Below, in pieces: positions 48,934 to 59,493 of a stretch of DNA of 64,000 nt. The notes under the pieces are model-generated. The model saw only the letters and a list, made by a program, of their open reading frames with translations, had not been told where the DNA came from and did no database searches. The translations under genes and the position numbers were made by a program. How positions within the stretch are numbered: the stretch's first letter is position 1; each line of letters begins with the position of its first letter. The DNA lies in contig NZ_LT906480.1 of assembly GCF_900186865.1 (NCBI RefSeq), forward strand, positions 4,730,001 to 4,794,000. Direction: 5' to 3'. The stretch is from Stenotrophomonas maltophilia. Lineage in GTDB: Bacteria; Pseudomonadota; Gammaproteobacteria; Xanthomonadales; Xanthomonadaceae.

Positions 48934-50733
48934 TCAGCGCTTGTACTTCGGTACAAACACCTTGTTCACCGCGTCGGCCAGCTGGTCCGGCGGCAGCAGG
49001 CCCTGGTCGAGCAGGAAGTTGTTGAACGCCAGGCGGTCGAACTTCGCACCCAGCGCCAGTTCCGTCTGCATGCGCAGTTCCAGGATGCGGGTGTAGCCGT
49101 AGAAGTAGCTACCGGCCTGGCCCGGCATCCGCACCATGTAGCGGTCCAGTTCCTGGGTGGCCATCGCCTTGGACAGGCCGACCTGCTCCATCAGCACGCG
49201 CTCGCCGTTGGCACGGTCGGTCAGGCCGAGGTTGAGCATCGGGTCGAGCATCGCGCGCGCGGCGCGCAGCAGGCGGAACTGCAGGGCGATCATCTGCCCG
49301 TCCAGCGGCTCGTACGGCACCATCTCGGCTTCGGCGTACAGCGCCCAGCCTTCCACGTTCACCGAATTGAACGCGAACATGGTGCGTGCCAGCGACACAC
49401 CACGCTCGACCATCGCGGTGAACTGCAGCTCGTGGCCGGGGCGGCCTTCATGCGCGCTCAGCGTCCATGCTGCCGCACCGAAGTTGAAGTCGTCGTACTG
49501 CGCGCCCGGACCCGCTGCCGGGTTGCCCAGCGGCAGCACGAAGGTGCCCTGCTGCCCGGTGTTGTTGACCAGCGGGGCCGGCAGGAAGTGCGGGGCCGGG
49601 CTGGCCGCGCTCTCGGCGGCCGAGCCCAGGCGCATCTGCATGGCGCGCTTGGGCACGTCCACGATGGCGTGCTCGCGGATCAGCGGATCGATCGCATCGA
49701 TCACCTTGCGATAGTGACCTTCCAGATGGTCGTCGGCGATCTTGTCGGCCTTCAGCGCGCGGATCACCGCCACCGGATCGCTCGGGTCGGCCACCTTCAG
49801 CCCCTTGTCCTTCACCACCAGCGGTGCCAGCTGCTGCATCGCCGAGCGGGTTTCCATGAACTCCAGCTGCGCGCGCTGCATCAGCAGCTTCGGGTCGATG
49901 TCGATGCCGACCTGCTTGAGCTGGTAGGCGTACAACGGCGCCGGCAGGCGTGCGTCGGCACGTGACTTCGGCAGTACCTCCTTGCGGGTCCAGACGGCGT
50001 AGTCCTTCATCTGCCCGGCCAGCGCCTTCATTGCTTCATCGGCGCCGGCAATCTGGTACTTCTTCAGCAGCGACTCGATACCGGTGATGTAGGTCTCGAC
50101 GTTGTCCAGCGACTGCTGCACTTCAATCTTCGTCGGCTGCAACAGGCTGCTGTCCTTCAGCCGTTCCTCGTAGCGCTGGCGCGCCAGCGTGGTGAAGGCG
50201 GTGCCGCCCGGCTGCAGGCCGGCATAGGCCTTGAGGCGGTCGACCGCCTTGGCCCGACGCTCGACCGGCACCTGGTCGGACAGCAGCAGGTTGAGGCCGC
50301 TGAACACGGTCTGCGGCGCATCGCTCCACGGCAGCAGGTACTTCTCGTTGAGCTCGCTGCCTTCGATGTTCTGGCTGGCGGCGTGGATCATGATTTCCAA
50401 GTCCTGGCGGACATTGGGATCCTTCTCGACGGCCAGCTTTGCCTTCAGTTCGTCACGTGCCTTGGCCATGGCAGCGCGGTAGCGCTTGCCGTTGTCCGGG
50501 CCGAGATCGGCCACCTTGTCGTCGTAGCCGGGCACGCCGAAGAAGCCGGTTTCCTCCGGCTGGAACGGGCCCTGGGCGTCCAGCAGAATCTGCGCCAGCG
50601 CATTGCTGCGGGCGACCCAGGCCGGGCTGGCCGGGGTGGCGGCCTTGGCGGAGGGTGCCGCCAGCGCCGGTGGTGCGGACAGCAGCGGTGCGGCAGTCAG
50701 GGCCAGGGCAACGGCGAGCGCAATCGGCTTCAT
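48934..50733 (-). CDS. Secreted DUF885 family protein (putative metallopeptidase-like)
   Basis: A 599-residue exported protein. The signal peptide covers residues 1 to about 26 (PALA). The DUF885 core includes GFFGVPGYDDKVADLGPDNG near the start, HEGRPGHELQF (two His and Glu in a zinc-peptidase-like pattern), NVEGWALYAEAEM and QAGSYFYGYTRILELR. Family members are predicted metal-dependent carboxypeptidase-like enzymes, but substrates are unknown. The ATG at 50733 is preceded by GGAG; an in-frame ATG five codons earlier is less likely. Confidence 0.88.
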   Translation of the reverse strand: MKPIALAVALALTAAPLLSAPPALAAPSAKAATPASPAWVARSNALAQILLDAQGPFQPEETGFFGVPGYDDKVADLGPDNGKRYRAAMAKARDELKAKLAVEKDPNVRQDLEIMIHAASQNIEGSELNEKYLLPWSDAPQTVFSGLNLLLSDQVPVERRAKAVDRLKAYAGLQPGGTAFTTLARQRYEERLKDSSLLQPTKIEVQQSLDNVETYITGIESLLKKYQIAGADEAMKALAGQMKDYAVWTRKEVLPKSRADARLPAPLYAYQLKQVGIDIDPKLLMQRAQLEFMETRSAMQQLAPLVVKDKGLKVADPSDPVAVIRALKADKIADDHLEGHYRKVIDAIDPLIREHAIVDVPKRAMQMRLGSAAESAASPAPHFLPAPLVNNTGQQGTFVLPLGNPAAGPGAQYDDFNFGAAAWTLSAHEGRPGHELQFTAMVERGVSLARTMFAFNSVNVEGWALYAEAEMVPYEPLDGQMIALQFRLLRAARAMLDPMLNLGLTDRANGERVLMEQVGLSKAMATQELDRYMVRMPGQAGSYFYGYTRILELRMQTELALGAKFDRLAFNNFLLDQGLLPPDQLADAVNKVFVPKYKR

Positions 50734-50848
50734 GGGACACTCCAGCAAAGGGTTGCCCGCACCCTACGCGCTCAAGGCGATGGCGACAATCGGCGGGAAG
50801 TCATGGCGGGCTGGTTGTGCAGCCGGGCTCCGCGGAAACCCGGCGGGG

Positions 50849-50955
50849 GTAGAGTCGACTGTCAGTCGACTATCGCGCGCAGCGCGGGGTTTTTCGCTGT
50901 CTGATCGAAGAGCAGTCGACTGACAGTCGACTCTATCCAGCCGACTCTACCCAGT
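50849..50955. repeat. SMAG pair of the GTAGAGTCGAC subtype
   Basis: GTAGAGTCGACTGTCAGTCG (from 50849) faces AGTCGACTGACAGTCGACTC (from about 50914), followed by a truncated third arm CCGACTCTAC. The stem GTCGACTG/CAGTCGAC is itself palindromic. This fills most of the 252-base space between the DUF885 and Coa1-like genes. Confidence 0.85.
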
Positions 50956-50985
50956 CGACGTCCCGCAGTCGCCTGCGCCCGGAGG

Positions 50986-51501
50986 TCAGAGCACGGCGGT
51001 CAGCGGGCATTCGCCGCGATCACGGCAGGCCTTCAGCTCGCACTCCTGCGCGGCCTCGTCGTCATCCAGCGCCGTCAGGTCGAAGGTCTGCTTGTCCTCG
51101 CCCAACACGTACATCACCGGGTAGTCCCACACGTCATCGCGACGGGTACCCTGCACGAACAACCGCCCGTGCGCATGCGGTCCTTCCAGGGCTACGGTCA
51201 GGCCGACATCACGCTGGCCGTTGATCGCAGTCTGCATGCTGCCCAGCGGCATCGACTCGATGTTCAACGGCTCACCGAACGCTTCCACCAGTTCAATACT
51301 GCAGCCCGCCCGCCGCAGCGCCTCGCGCATCGGCGGGCTCTCGCGTGCCGCCTCGCTCCAGCGCAGCACGCTCCAGGTCACCACACCCCCTGCACCACCC
51401 AGCACCAGCACCACCATCAACGGCATCGCCCAGCGCCAGTGGCGGCACCACCAACCGGCGGATGCCGGGTCATGGGCGGGAATCGGCGGTGGCAGGGTCA
51501 T
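50986..51501 (-). CDS. Coa1-like membrane protein (cytochrome oxidase assembly factor family)
   Basis: A 171-residue protein with one membrane segment (about 25-45, AMPLMVVLVLGGAGGVVTWSV) and a soluble domain resembling Coa1/Tim21: GCSIELVEAFGEPLNIESMPLGSMQTAINGQRD followed by GLTVALEGPHAHGRLFVQG and YPVMYVLGED. The acidic C-terminus has two Cys pairs. In mitochondria Coa1 helps cytochrome oxidase assembly; here the role is only inferred. The AAGGAG site fixes the ATG at 51501. It follows the DPP IV gene in the same direction, 25 bases after its stop. Confidence 0.8.
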   Translation of the reverse strand: MTLPPPIPAHDPASAGWWCRHWRWAMPLMVVLVLGGAGGVVTWSVLRWSEAARESPPMREALRRAGCSIELVEAFGEPLNIESMPLGSMQTAINGQRDVGLTVALEGPHAHGRLFVQGTRRDDVWDYPVMYVLGEDKQTFDLTALDDDEAAQECELKACRDRGECPLTAVL

Positions 51502-51526
51502 CGGCGGGCTCCTTCCCGTTGCTGGA

Positions 51527-53907
<2,381 letters not shown>

Positions 53908-53914
53908 GAGGCGG

Positions 53915-54604
53915 TCAGCGCTGGGCGAACAGGTGCTTGCGCTCCTCGTCGCTGAGCGGCTTGCCGGCGTTGGGGTTCACCTGCTGGCGCGGGGCATAGG
54001 CCCGCTGGGTGGCCGGGCGTGCGGCAATGGCTTCATGCCAGCGCTTGAGGTTCGGGAACGCGGTGAAATCCACCAGCAGCTTGTCGTAGGCGCCGATCCA
54101 CGGGTAGCTGGCCATGTCGGCGATGGTGTACTCGTCGCCGGCCAGGAAGGCGTGCTGGGCCAGGCGCTTGTCCATCACCCCGTGCAGGCGGCGCACTTCG
54201 TTGTCGTAGCGCTCGATGGCATACGGGATCTTTTCAGGCGCGTATACGTTGAAGTGGCCCATCTGGCCGCTCATCGGGCCCAGGCCGGCCATCTGCCAGA
54301 ACAGCCACTCCAGGGTGGTGACGCGGCCGCGGGGGTCGCTGGGCAGGAAGCGGCCGGTCTTCTCGGCAAGGTACAGCAGGATCGCGCCGGACTCGAACAC
54401 GCTCTGGGGAGCACCGCCATCGGCCGGGGCCTGGTCGACGATGGCCGGCATCTTGTTGTTCGGCGAGATCGCCAGGAATTCCGGCTTGAACTGGTCGCCC
54501 GAGCCGATGTTGACCGGGTGGATGCGGTATTCCAGGCCGGTTTCTTCCAGCAGCAGGGTCACTTTGTGGCCGTTCGGGGTGGGCCAGTAATACAGGTCGA
54601 TCAT
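53915..54604 (-). CDS. Glutathione S-transferase family protein (YfcG/YghU-like)
   Basis: A 229-residue GST. The N-terminal thioredoxin fold starts MIDLYYWPTPNGHKVTLLLEE with Asn/Gly in place of a catalytic Cys, followed by FLAISPNNKMPAIVD and SVFESGAILLYLAEKTGRF. The C-terminal helical domain has EWLFWQMAGLGPMSGQMGHF. This pattern belongs to the nu-class disulfide-bond oxidoreductases YfcG and YghU. The ATG at 54604 gives the family length; the upstream open part overlaps the neighbouring divergent gene. Confidence 0.9.
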   Translation of the reverse strand: MIDLYYWPTPNGHKVTLLLEETGLEYRIHPVNIGSGDQFKPEFLAISPNNKMPAIVDQAPADGGAPQSVFESGAILLYLAEKTGRFLPSDPRGRVTTLEWLFWQMAGLGPMSGQMGHFNVYAPEKIPYAIERYDNEVRRLHGVMDKRLAQHAFLAGDEYTIADMASYPWIGAYDKLLVDFTAFPNLKRWHEAIAARPATQRAYAPRQQVNPNAGKPLSDEERKHLFAQR

Positions 54605-54716
54605 GGCGGCGGCTCGGGGTGCGGAAAGGAACCTGAAGTCTAGTGCGTGAGTTGGGTTGGCACCGTCATGGCCGGCCGGTAACCTCGCCTCTCCCCCGCA
54701 ACGCAGCATCCCTCGC

Positions 54717-55337
54717 ATGAGTGCAAACCGCCCGCCGCTCTCCCCCTTGCCCACGCTGATCTTCGCCTCGCGCTGGCTGCAGCTGCCGCTGTACCTGGGC
54801 CTGATCGTGGCGCAGTGCGTCTACGTGTTCCTGTTCGGCAAGGAACTGTGGCACCTGATCTCGCACTCGGTGTCGATGGGCGAGCAGCAGATCATGCTGA
54901 TCGTGCTGGGCCTGATCGACGTGGTGATGATCTCCAACCTGCTGGTGATGGTGATCGTCGGCGGCTACGAGACCTTCGTCTCGCGCCTGCGCCTGGAAGG
55001 CCACCCGGACCAGCCGGAATGGCTGAGCCACGTCAATGCCAGCGTGCTGAAGGTGAAGCTGGCGATGGCGATCATCGGCATCTCCTCGATCCACCTGCTG
55101 AAGACCTTCATCGCCAGCGGTGCGCTGGGCGGCATCCCGCTGTGCACGCCGGAGCAGATGAGCGTGGCCGCTGCCAACATCGGTGTCGCCCGCTGCTCGA
55201 TGCTGACCCAGGATGGCGTGCTGTGGCAGACCATCATCCACTGCGTGTTCATCCTGTCGGCGATCGGCATCGCCTGGACCGACAAGCTGATGTCCAACAG
55301 CCACAGCAAGTCGCACGACAAGGCACACGACCACTGA
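54717..55337 (+). CDS. YqhA/UPF0114 family inner-membrane protein
   Basis: A 206-residue membrane protein with four membrane segments. [40 protein letters not shown] and [24 protein letters not shown] are the TIGR00645 signatures. The C-terminal tail is His/Ser/Lys-rich ([12 protein letters not shown]). The ATG at 54717 was chosen over an earlier in-frame ATG. The E. coli counterpart YqhA is of unknown function. The 202 bases after it hold the promoter of the TonB-like gene. Confidence 0.9.
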   Translation: MSANRPPLSPLPTLIFASRWLQLPLYLGLIVAQCVYVFLFGKELWHLISHSVSMGEQQIMLIVLGLIDVVMISNLLVMVIVGGYETFVSRLRLEGHPDQPEWLSHVNASVLKVKLAMAIIGISSIHLLKTFIASGALGGIPLCTPEQMSVAAANIGVARCSMLTQDGVLWQTIIHCVFILSAIGIAWTDKLMSNSHSKSHDKAHDH

Positions 55338-55539
55338 GGTCGCCGCCGCCAGCGGCTTGACCGCCGCTGCCCCTTTCCGGCCACCGTCCCTTGTGCGCGG
55401 CGGTGGCCGGGATGCTAGATTGCACCCTCGCCGTTGCCGGCGGTGGCGTCGGGAAACGTCACCCTGCCGCGCCCGGACCGCAGGTCCCGGCCATGCGTAT
55501 CAATGATTTACGTCACGTCGTCTTCTAGAGGGGAGCAGG

Positions 55540-56544
55540 ATGTCGCACGTCTCAACGATCACCGCCGCGCGCCGGTGGCTGCCGGTTGCCCTGGCACTGG
55601 CACTGGCCGCCTGCTCGGGCAAGGAAGAATCCGCAGCGCCTGCTGCCGCCACGGCGCCTGCCGCTGCCGCACCCGCCGCACCGGCGGTTGCTGCCAAGGT
55701 GCAGTCCATGGGCACCGAGCAGCTGCGCGAGTCGGCCAGCCAGGCGCTGCGCGAGAACCGCATGTATGCACCGGCCGGCGACAACGCCATCGAGTACTAC
55801 CTCGCCCTGCGTGACAAGACGCCGGACGACGCCTCGGTGAAGAGCGCACTGACCGACCTGCTGCCGTACACCCTGATCGCCGCCGAGCAACACCTGGGCC
55901 GCGAGGACTACACCGAAGCGCAGCGCCTGGTGGCACTGATCGAGAAGGTGGATGCATCCGCGCCGGCCCTGCCGCGCCTGAAGGACGGCCTGGCCAAGGG
56001 CGTGCAGAACGCAGCCAAGCGCACCGAAGCGGAAGCCGAGAAGGCCAAGAAGGACGCCGAGGACCGCAGCAAGCAGCAGACCGAGCAGCAGCGCCTGAGC
56101 GAGCAGCGCGCCAAGGAAGCCGACGCCGCCAAGCAGATTGCCGCGCAGCAGGATGCCGCGCGCCGCGACAACGAGCGCCAGGAAGCCGAGCGCCAGGCCG
56201 CCGCCCGCCGCGAGGCCGAGCAGAAGCAGCAGCAGGCTGCCGCCCAGCAGGCCAGCGCCGCACGCCAGGCCGCCGCACCGGCAGCGCCCACCCTGCGCCC
56301 GGTCAGCACACCGGCGCCGCGCTATCCGGGCGAAGCGCTGCGTTCGGGAACCTCCGGCGAAGTGCTGGTGGAGATCACCGTCGGCACTGACGGCTCGGTG
56401 GTGAACGCTCGCGTGCTGCGCGCGACGCCGGGACGCGTGTTCGACCGTGAAGCCCTGAACGCGGTCAAGCGCTGGCGCTTCGAGCCGGTCAGCGCGCCGG
56501 TGACCACCCGCCGTACGCTGGTGTTCGCGCCGGGCAACAACTGA
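55540..56544 (+). CDS. Lipid-anchored protein with TonB C-terminal domain
   Basis: A 334-residue protein preceded by a strong GAGGGGAGCAGG ribosome site. A signal peptide ends LALAAC, giving lipidated Cys25 followed by Ser26, which predicts outer-membrane sorting. An Ala/Pro stretch follows, then a helical repeat region (about 55-160), a long Glu/Ala/Gln/Lys coiled coil (about 165-250), and a TonB C-terminal domain (APRYPGEALRSGTSGEVLVEITVG ... FDREALNAVKRWRFEP, about 260-334). Classical TonB uses an inner-membrane helix; lipid anchoring makes energy transduction unlikely and suggests a structural or binding role. No exbB/exbD is nearby. Confidence 0.85.
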   Translation: MSHVSTITAARRWLPVALALALAACSGKEESAAPAAATAPAAAAPAAPAVAAKVQSMGTEQLRESASQALRENRMYAPAGDNAIEYYLALRDKTPDDASVKSALTDLLPYTLIAAEQHLGREDYTEAQRLVALIEKVDASAPALPRLKDGLAKGVQNAAKRTEAEAEKAKKDAEDRSKQQTEQQRLSEQRAKEADAAKQIAAQQDAARRDNERQEAERQAAARREAEQKQQQAAAQQASAARQAAAPAAPTLRPVSTPAPRYPGEALRSGTSGEVLVEITVGTDGSVVNARVLRATPGRVFDREALNAVKRWRFEPVSAPVTTRRTLVFAPGNN

Positions 56545-56547
56545 ACG

Positions 56548-56577
56548 AAAAAGGGGACGGAGGGGATTAAGTCGTTT
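56548..56577. repeat. Single arm of the GGGGACGGAGGG palindrome
   Basis: AAAAAGGGGACGGAGGGG and TTAAGTCGTTT match the left arm of the perfect palindrome at 40989-41017 with one substitution. The inverse arm is absent. It lies 4 bases after the TonB-like gene stop. Confidence 0.88.
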
Positions 56578-56626
56578 CTGCCCCTGCAATGACGCCAAGG
56601 CCCGGCATGTCCGGGCCTTGTCCGTT

Positions 56627-56881
56627 TCAGGCCGCTCCATCGATCAGGTGTTGCAGTGCCGGATCGCGCGCCGTCAGCACCTGGAACAGGCCCAGCGCGT
56701 GCAGGCCCGGCAGCAGCGCACGCAGGTCGGCTTCGGCAGTGGAACGGGTGGCAACATCGCTGGCGGGATCCTGCCAGTCACGGACGCTGGCCAGGAAGGC
56801 GCCGACACTGCCCTTGCGCACGGTGACGCCGTTCACCTGCACGTCGTTCTGATGGTCGGGGAGGATGTCGTGTGGCTGCAT
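56627..56881 (-). CDS. Small hypothetical protein divergent from an AraC regulator
   Basis: An 84-residue protein, MQPHDILPDHQNDVQVNGVT at the start, then VRKGSVGAFLASVRDWQDP and a helical C-terminus. There is no signal peptide or membrane segment. The ATG at 56881 has GGAG upstream. It shares a 77-base promoter region with the AraC regulator gene, so it may be that regulator's target. No family was recognised. Confidence 0.68.
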   Translation of the reverse strand: MQPHDILPDHQNDVQVNGVTVRKGSVGAFLASVRDWQDPASDVATRSTAEADLRALLPGLHALGLFQVLTARDPALQHLIDGAA

Positions 56882-56958
56882 GGGGAAGCGCTCCGTTGAA
56901 GTGGGCCCCAGTGTCGGGGCCCGGAGGCGACGTTTCTGCCGTATAACTGCCAATCGAT

Positions 56959-57744
56959 ATGGCAGATCAGACAACCGCCGCATTGCTCGCCCCCGCGCTG
57001 GCCGATGCCACCGATGGACCGGTGGTGCTGGCGGCCGGGCTGCACCAGCTCGGCAAGCGTCGCACGGCCCGCCACCGGCATGCGCGTGGGCAGCTGCTGG
57101 GTGCGCACCAGGGGCTGCTGCGGATCGCCGCCGACGACCTGCACTGGCTGCTGCCCGCAGGTCACGTCGCCTGGATACCGCCCTTGGTGCCCCACGCGCT
57201 GCTGGGCGCAGACGGGTTCAATGGCTGGAGCCTGTACTTCAACGCGGAGGCCTGCCTGGGTCTGCCCGCCACACCACGCATCTTCCAGCCCAGTGCGCTG
57301 CTGCAGGCGGCGACAGCACGTGCGCTGCAATGGCCCCATGCGCCACTGGATGCTGCGCAGGCACGCCTGGCCGGCGTGATCGCCGATGAGATCACTGCTA
57401 GCACGCCGCTGCCGCTGGCCCTGCCACAACCGCGTGACCGGCGCCTGGGCCGGATCGCCGCCGCGCTGGCTCGCGCGCCGCACGACAACCGCAGCGTCGA
57501 GGACTGGGCCGCCAGCAGTGGCCTGTCCGGCCGCAGCCTGGCCCGCCACTGGCTGGCCGAGACCGGCATGACGCTGAGCCAGTGGCGGCAACGCCTGCGG
57601 GTGCTGCTGGCGCTGCCACGCCTGCTGTCCGGCGAGCCGGTGATCAGCGTCGCGCTGTCGATGGGGTACGACACGCCCAGCGCCTTCATCGCCGTGTTCA
57701 AGCGCGAGATGGGGGTGACGCCTGCGCGGTATAGCGTGGAGTGA
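56959..57744 (+). CDS. AraC-family transcriptional regulator
   Basis: A 261-residue regulator. The N-terminal cupin region has RTARHRHARGQLLGAHQG and HWLLPAGHVAWIPPLVPHAL, typical of the NimR/YdeO-like subgroup without a long linker. The C-terminal double helix-turn-helix includes SVEDWAASSGLSGRSLARHWL and PVISVALSMGYDTPSAFIAVFKREMGVTPARY. No transporter gene lies next to it, unlike nimR-nimT; the divergent 84-residue gene is the only neighbour that shares its promoter region. Confidence 0.92.
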   Translation: MADQTTAALLAPALADATDGPVVLAAGLHQLGKRRTARHRHARGQLLGAHQGLLRIAADDLHWLLPAGHVAWIPPLVPHALLGADGFNGWSLYFNAEACLGLPATPRIFQPSALLQAATARALQWPHAPLDAAQARLAGVIADEITASTPLPLALPQPRDRRLGRIAAALARAPHDNRSVEDWAASSGLSGRSLARHWLAETGMTLSQWRQRLRVLLALPRLLSGEPVISVALSMGYDTPSAFIAVFKREMGVTPARYSVE

Positions 57745-57811
57745 CGCAATCAACACTCGCGCTGTATATCTTCGCGACCTAACCTGCCCGTTGGTCCACA
57801 GACGCACCCAT

Positions 57812-58237
57812 ATGAAGTACGACGACGCCAGCTGGCACTCTGACGGCGACTTCCCTGCCGATCTCTCCCCTGAGGCAGGCGCTACCCACATCGGAATGTA
57901 TCTGGCGTGGCTGCTGCTACGGGGGATGGCAGGCGAAGAGCTGTTGGATGACATGCAGGAGGAGCTGGGAGCCTTGACCCGGCGTGCAATGACACCCGGT
58001 CAGTTCCTGCTGGTGTGTGATGGCAAGTTCCTTGATGAAATGATCAACGATGAGGCGAATGCATTCACGCTGGAGTACTACCAAGCTGATGATGCCGTTT
58101 ATCCCGATGACTACATCGAGTTGCTGGCAGATGATCTCCCTTCGCTGTACCACGTCGCCGATACCTGGGAAAACTTCGACCGCCTGGCGCCGGTGATTGC
58201 GCAGCGCTTCGGTACTTGGCAAGCAAAGCAGTGCTGA
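57812..58237 (+). CDS. Orphan acidic hypothetical protein, lower GC than surroundings
   Basis: A 141-residue acidic protein beginning MKYDDASWHSDGDFPADL, with HIGMYLAWLLLRGMAGEELLDD and YYQADDAVYPDDYIELLADDLPSLYHV. It has no signal peptide. Similar short proteins starting with this pattern are seen scattered among bacteria, and I recall some near toxin/immunity loci, but that link is unsure. Its later part has about 45-55 % GC by line count, against about 65-70 % around it, which suggests transfer. The ATG at 57812 begins the conserved-looking part; an in-frame start 7 codons earlier is possible. A terminator follows its stop by 4 bases. Confidence 0.75.
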   Translation: MKYDDASWHSDGDFPADLSPEAGATHIGMYLAWLLLRGMAGEELLDDMQEELGALTRRAMTPGQFLLVCDGKFLDEMINDEANAFTLEYYQADDAVYPDDYIELLADDLPSLYHVADTWENFDRLAPVIAQRFGTWQAKQC

Positions 58238-58241
58238 AAAC

Positions 58242-58270
58242 AACGAGGCCCGGCATGACCGGGCCTCGTT
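58242..58270. terminator. Bidirectional intrinsic terminator
   Basis: AACGAGGCCCGG (58242-58253) and CCGGGCCTCGTT (58259-58270) form a perfect 12-bp stem around CATGA. AAAAC precedes and TTC follows it, so the minus-strand reading has the better T-tract. It closes the convergent orphan gene and the ABC exporter operon. Confidence 0.85.
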
Positions 58271-58276
58271 TCATAT

Positions 58277-58300
58277 CCGCCGGGCACAGCCCGGCGCTAT
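58277..58300. repeat. REP-like hairpin with ATAG head
   Basis: On the minus strand ATAGCGCCGGGCTGTGCCCG forms a 7-bp stem with a GATAG head, a variant of the GTAG-headed family. It lies 8 bases from the permease gene stop. Confidence 0.65.
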
Positions 58301-58308
58301 CTCTGCGG

Positions 58309-59493
58309 TCAGCCGGAGATGGCCAGGCGCTCGTTGTGATACCGGCGCACGGCGGCGAACCACAGCACGGCGGCCAGGCCGAGGCTGGCGCCGAGGTAGA
58401 TGGCCCAGACCGCGGGTGTGATGGTCTCGTGGCGGATCACCTTCAGCAGCATCTGGTTCTGCGACAGGAACGGCACGGCGTACTGCCACAGCTGGCTCTT
58501 CACCGGGTAGGCAATCAGCGCATAGCCCGGCAGCATCGGCAGAAGCATCAACCAGGTCATGTGGCTCTGCGCTTCCTTCATGCTCTTGGCCGCTGCGGCC
58601 AGGAAGGTCAGCAGCGAGGTGCCGATCAGCAGCATCGGCAGCATCACCAGCAGCATCTGCACCATCGCCATGATGTTCATGTTGAGCTGGCGGCCGATGT
58701 TGCCGGGGGCGATCTGCGCGCTCACCTTGAACGCGGCCAGGGTCAACAGCAGCGACGCAAAGCCGACCATGCAGGCGGCGGCGATCTTGCCGCTGACAAT
58801 GGCACTGCGCGACCCCGGCGTGGCCAGCAGCGGCTCCAGCGACTGCCGCTCACGCTCGCCGGCGGTGGTGTCCATTACCAGGTAGGCACCACCGAGGAAC
58901 GAGGTGAGGGTCAGCAGGATCGGCAACAACGCCGACAGCATCAGGCCACGCTTGGCTTCGGCACTGGCCATGTCCTGGCTGGCCACGTCCAGCGGCCGTG
59001 CGACCTGGGCGTCGATGCCCCGCGCCATCAGCCGCAGCGCCCCTACCTGCCCGTTGTACGTGGCCAACGCCGCCTGCAGGCGCGCAGTGGGCACCTCGGC
59101 GGCACGTCGTGTACTGTCACTGATCACCTCCACCGGCGCTGGCTTGCCATCGGCCCAGTCCCTGCCGAAGTCCGGGCTGATGCGCAGCGCCACGTCGATG
59201 TCCTGCGAACGGATGGCCTCGGCCAGGTCCTTCGGCGCAGCAGCGGTATTCAGGCCCTGGGCAGCCAGGAAGCGCACCAGGTTCGGCGCATGTTCGGCGC
59301 CGATGGTGGGAATCTGCAGCGGCTGCTCGATCTGCGTGCGCACGCGGCTTTCGGACAGCTTGCCCATGCCCAGGATCAGCAGCGGGTACAGCAGCGGCCC
59401 GAACAGCAGGGTCAGCGCCAGCGTACGGCGGTCGCGCGACAGGTCACGCAGCTCCTTGCGCATCACCGTCATCAGGGTCGACATCATGCTCAT
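58309..59493 (-). CDS. ABC-2 type exporter permease (NatB-like)
   Basis: A 394-residue membrane protein with the ABC-2 layout. The first membrane segment is at about 24-43 (LALTLLFGPLLYPLLILG), then a large extracytoplasmic domain (about 45-185), then five membrane segments. MDTTAGERERQSLEPLLATPGSR is the conserved NatB-type cytoplasmic signature. With the ATPase encoded just upstream (ATGA overlap) it forms an exporter; sodium export by NatAB is one known function, but the substrate here is unknown. Confidence 0.9.
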   Translation of the reverse strand: MSMMSTLMTVMRKELRDLSRDRRTLALTLLFGPLLYPLLILGMGKLSESRVRTQIEQPLQIPTIGAEHAPNLVRFLAAQGLNTAAAPKDLAEAIRSQDIDVALRISPDFGRDWADGKPAPVEVISDSTRRAAEVPTARLQAALATYNGQVGALRLMARGIDAQVARPLDVASQDMASAEAKRGLMLSALLPILLTLTSFLGGAYLVMDTTAGERERQSLEPLLATPGSRSAIVSGKIAAACMVGFASLLLTLAAFKVSAQIAPGNIGRQLNMNIMAMVQMLLVMLPMLLIGTSLLTFLAAAAKSMKEAQSHMTWLMLLPMLPGYALIAYPVKSQLWQYAVPFLSQNQMLLKVIRHETITPAVWAIYLGASLGLAAVLWFAAVRRYHNERLAISG

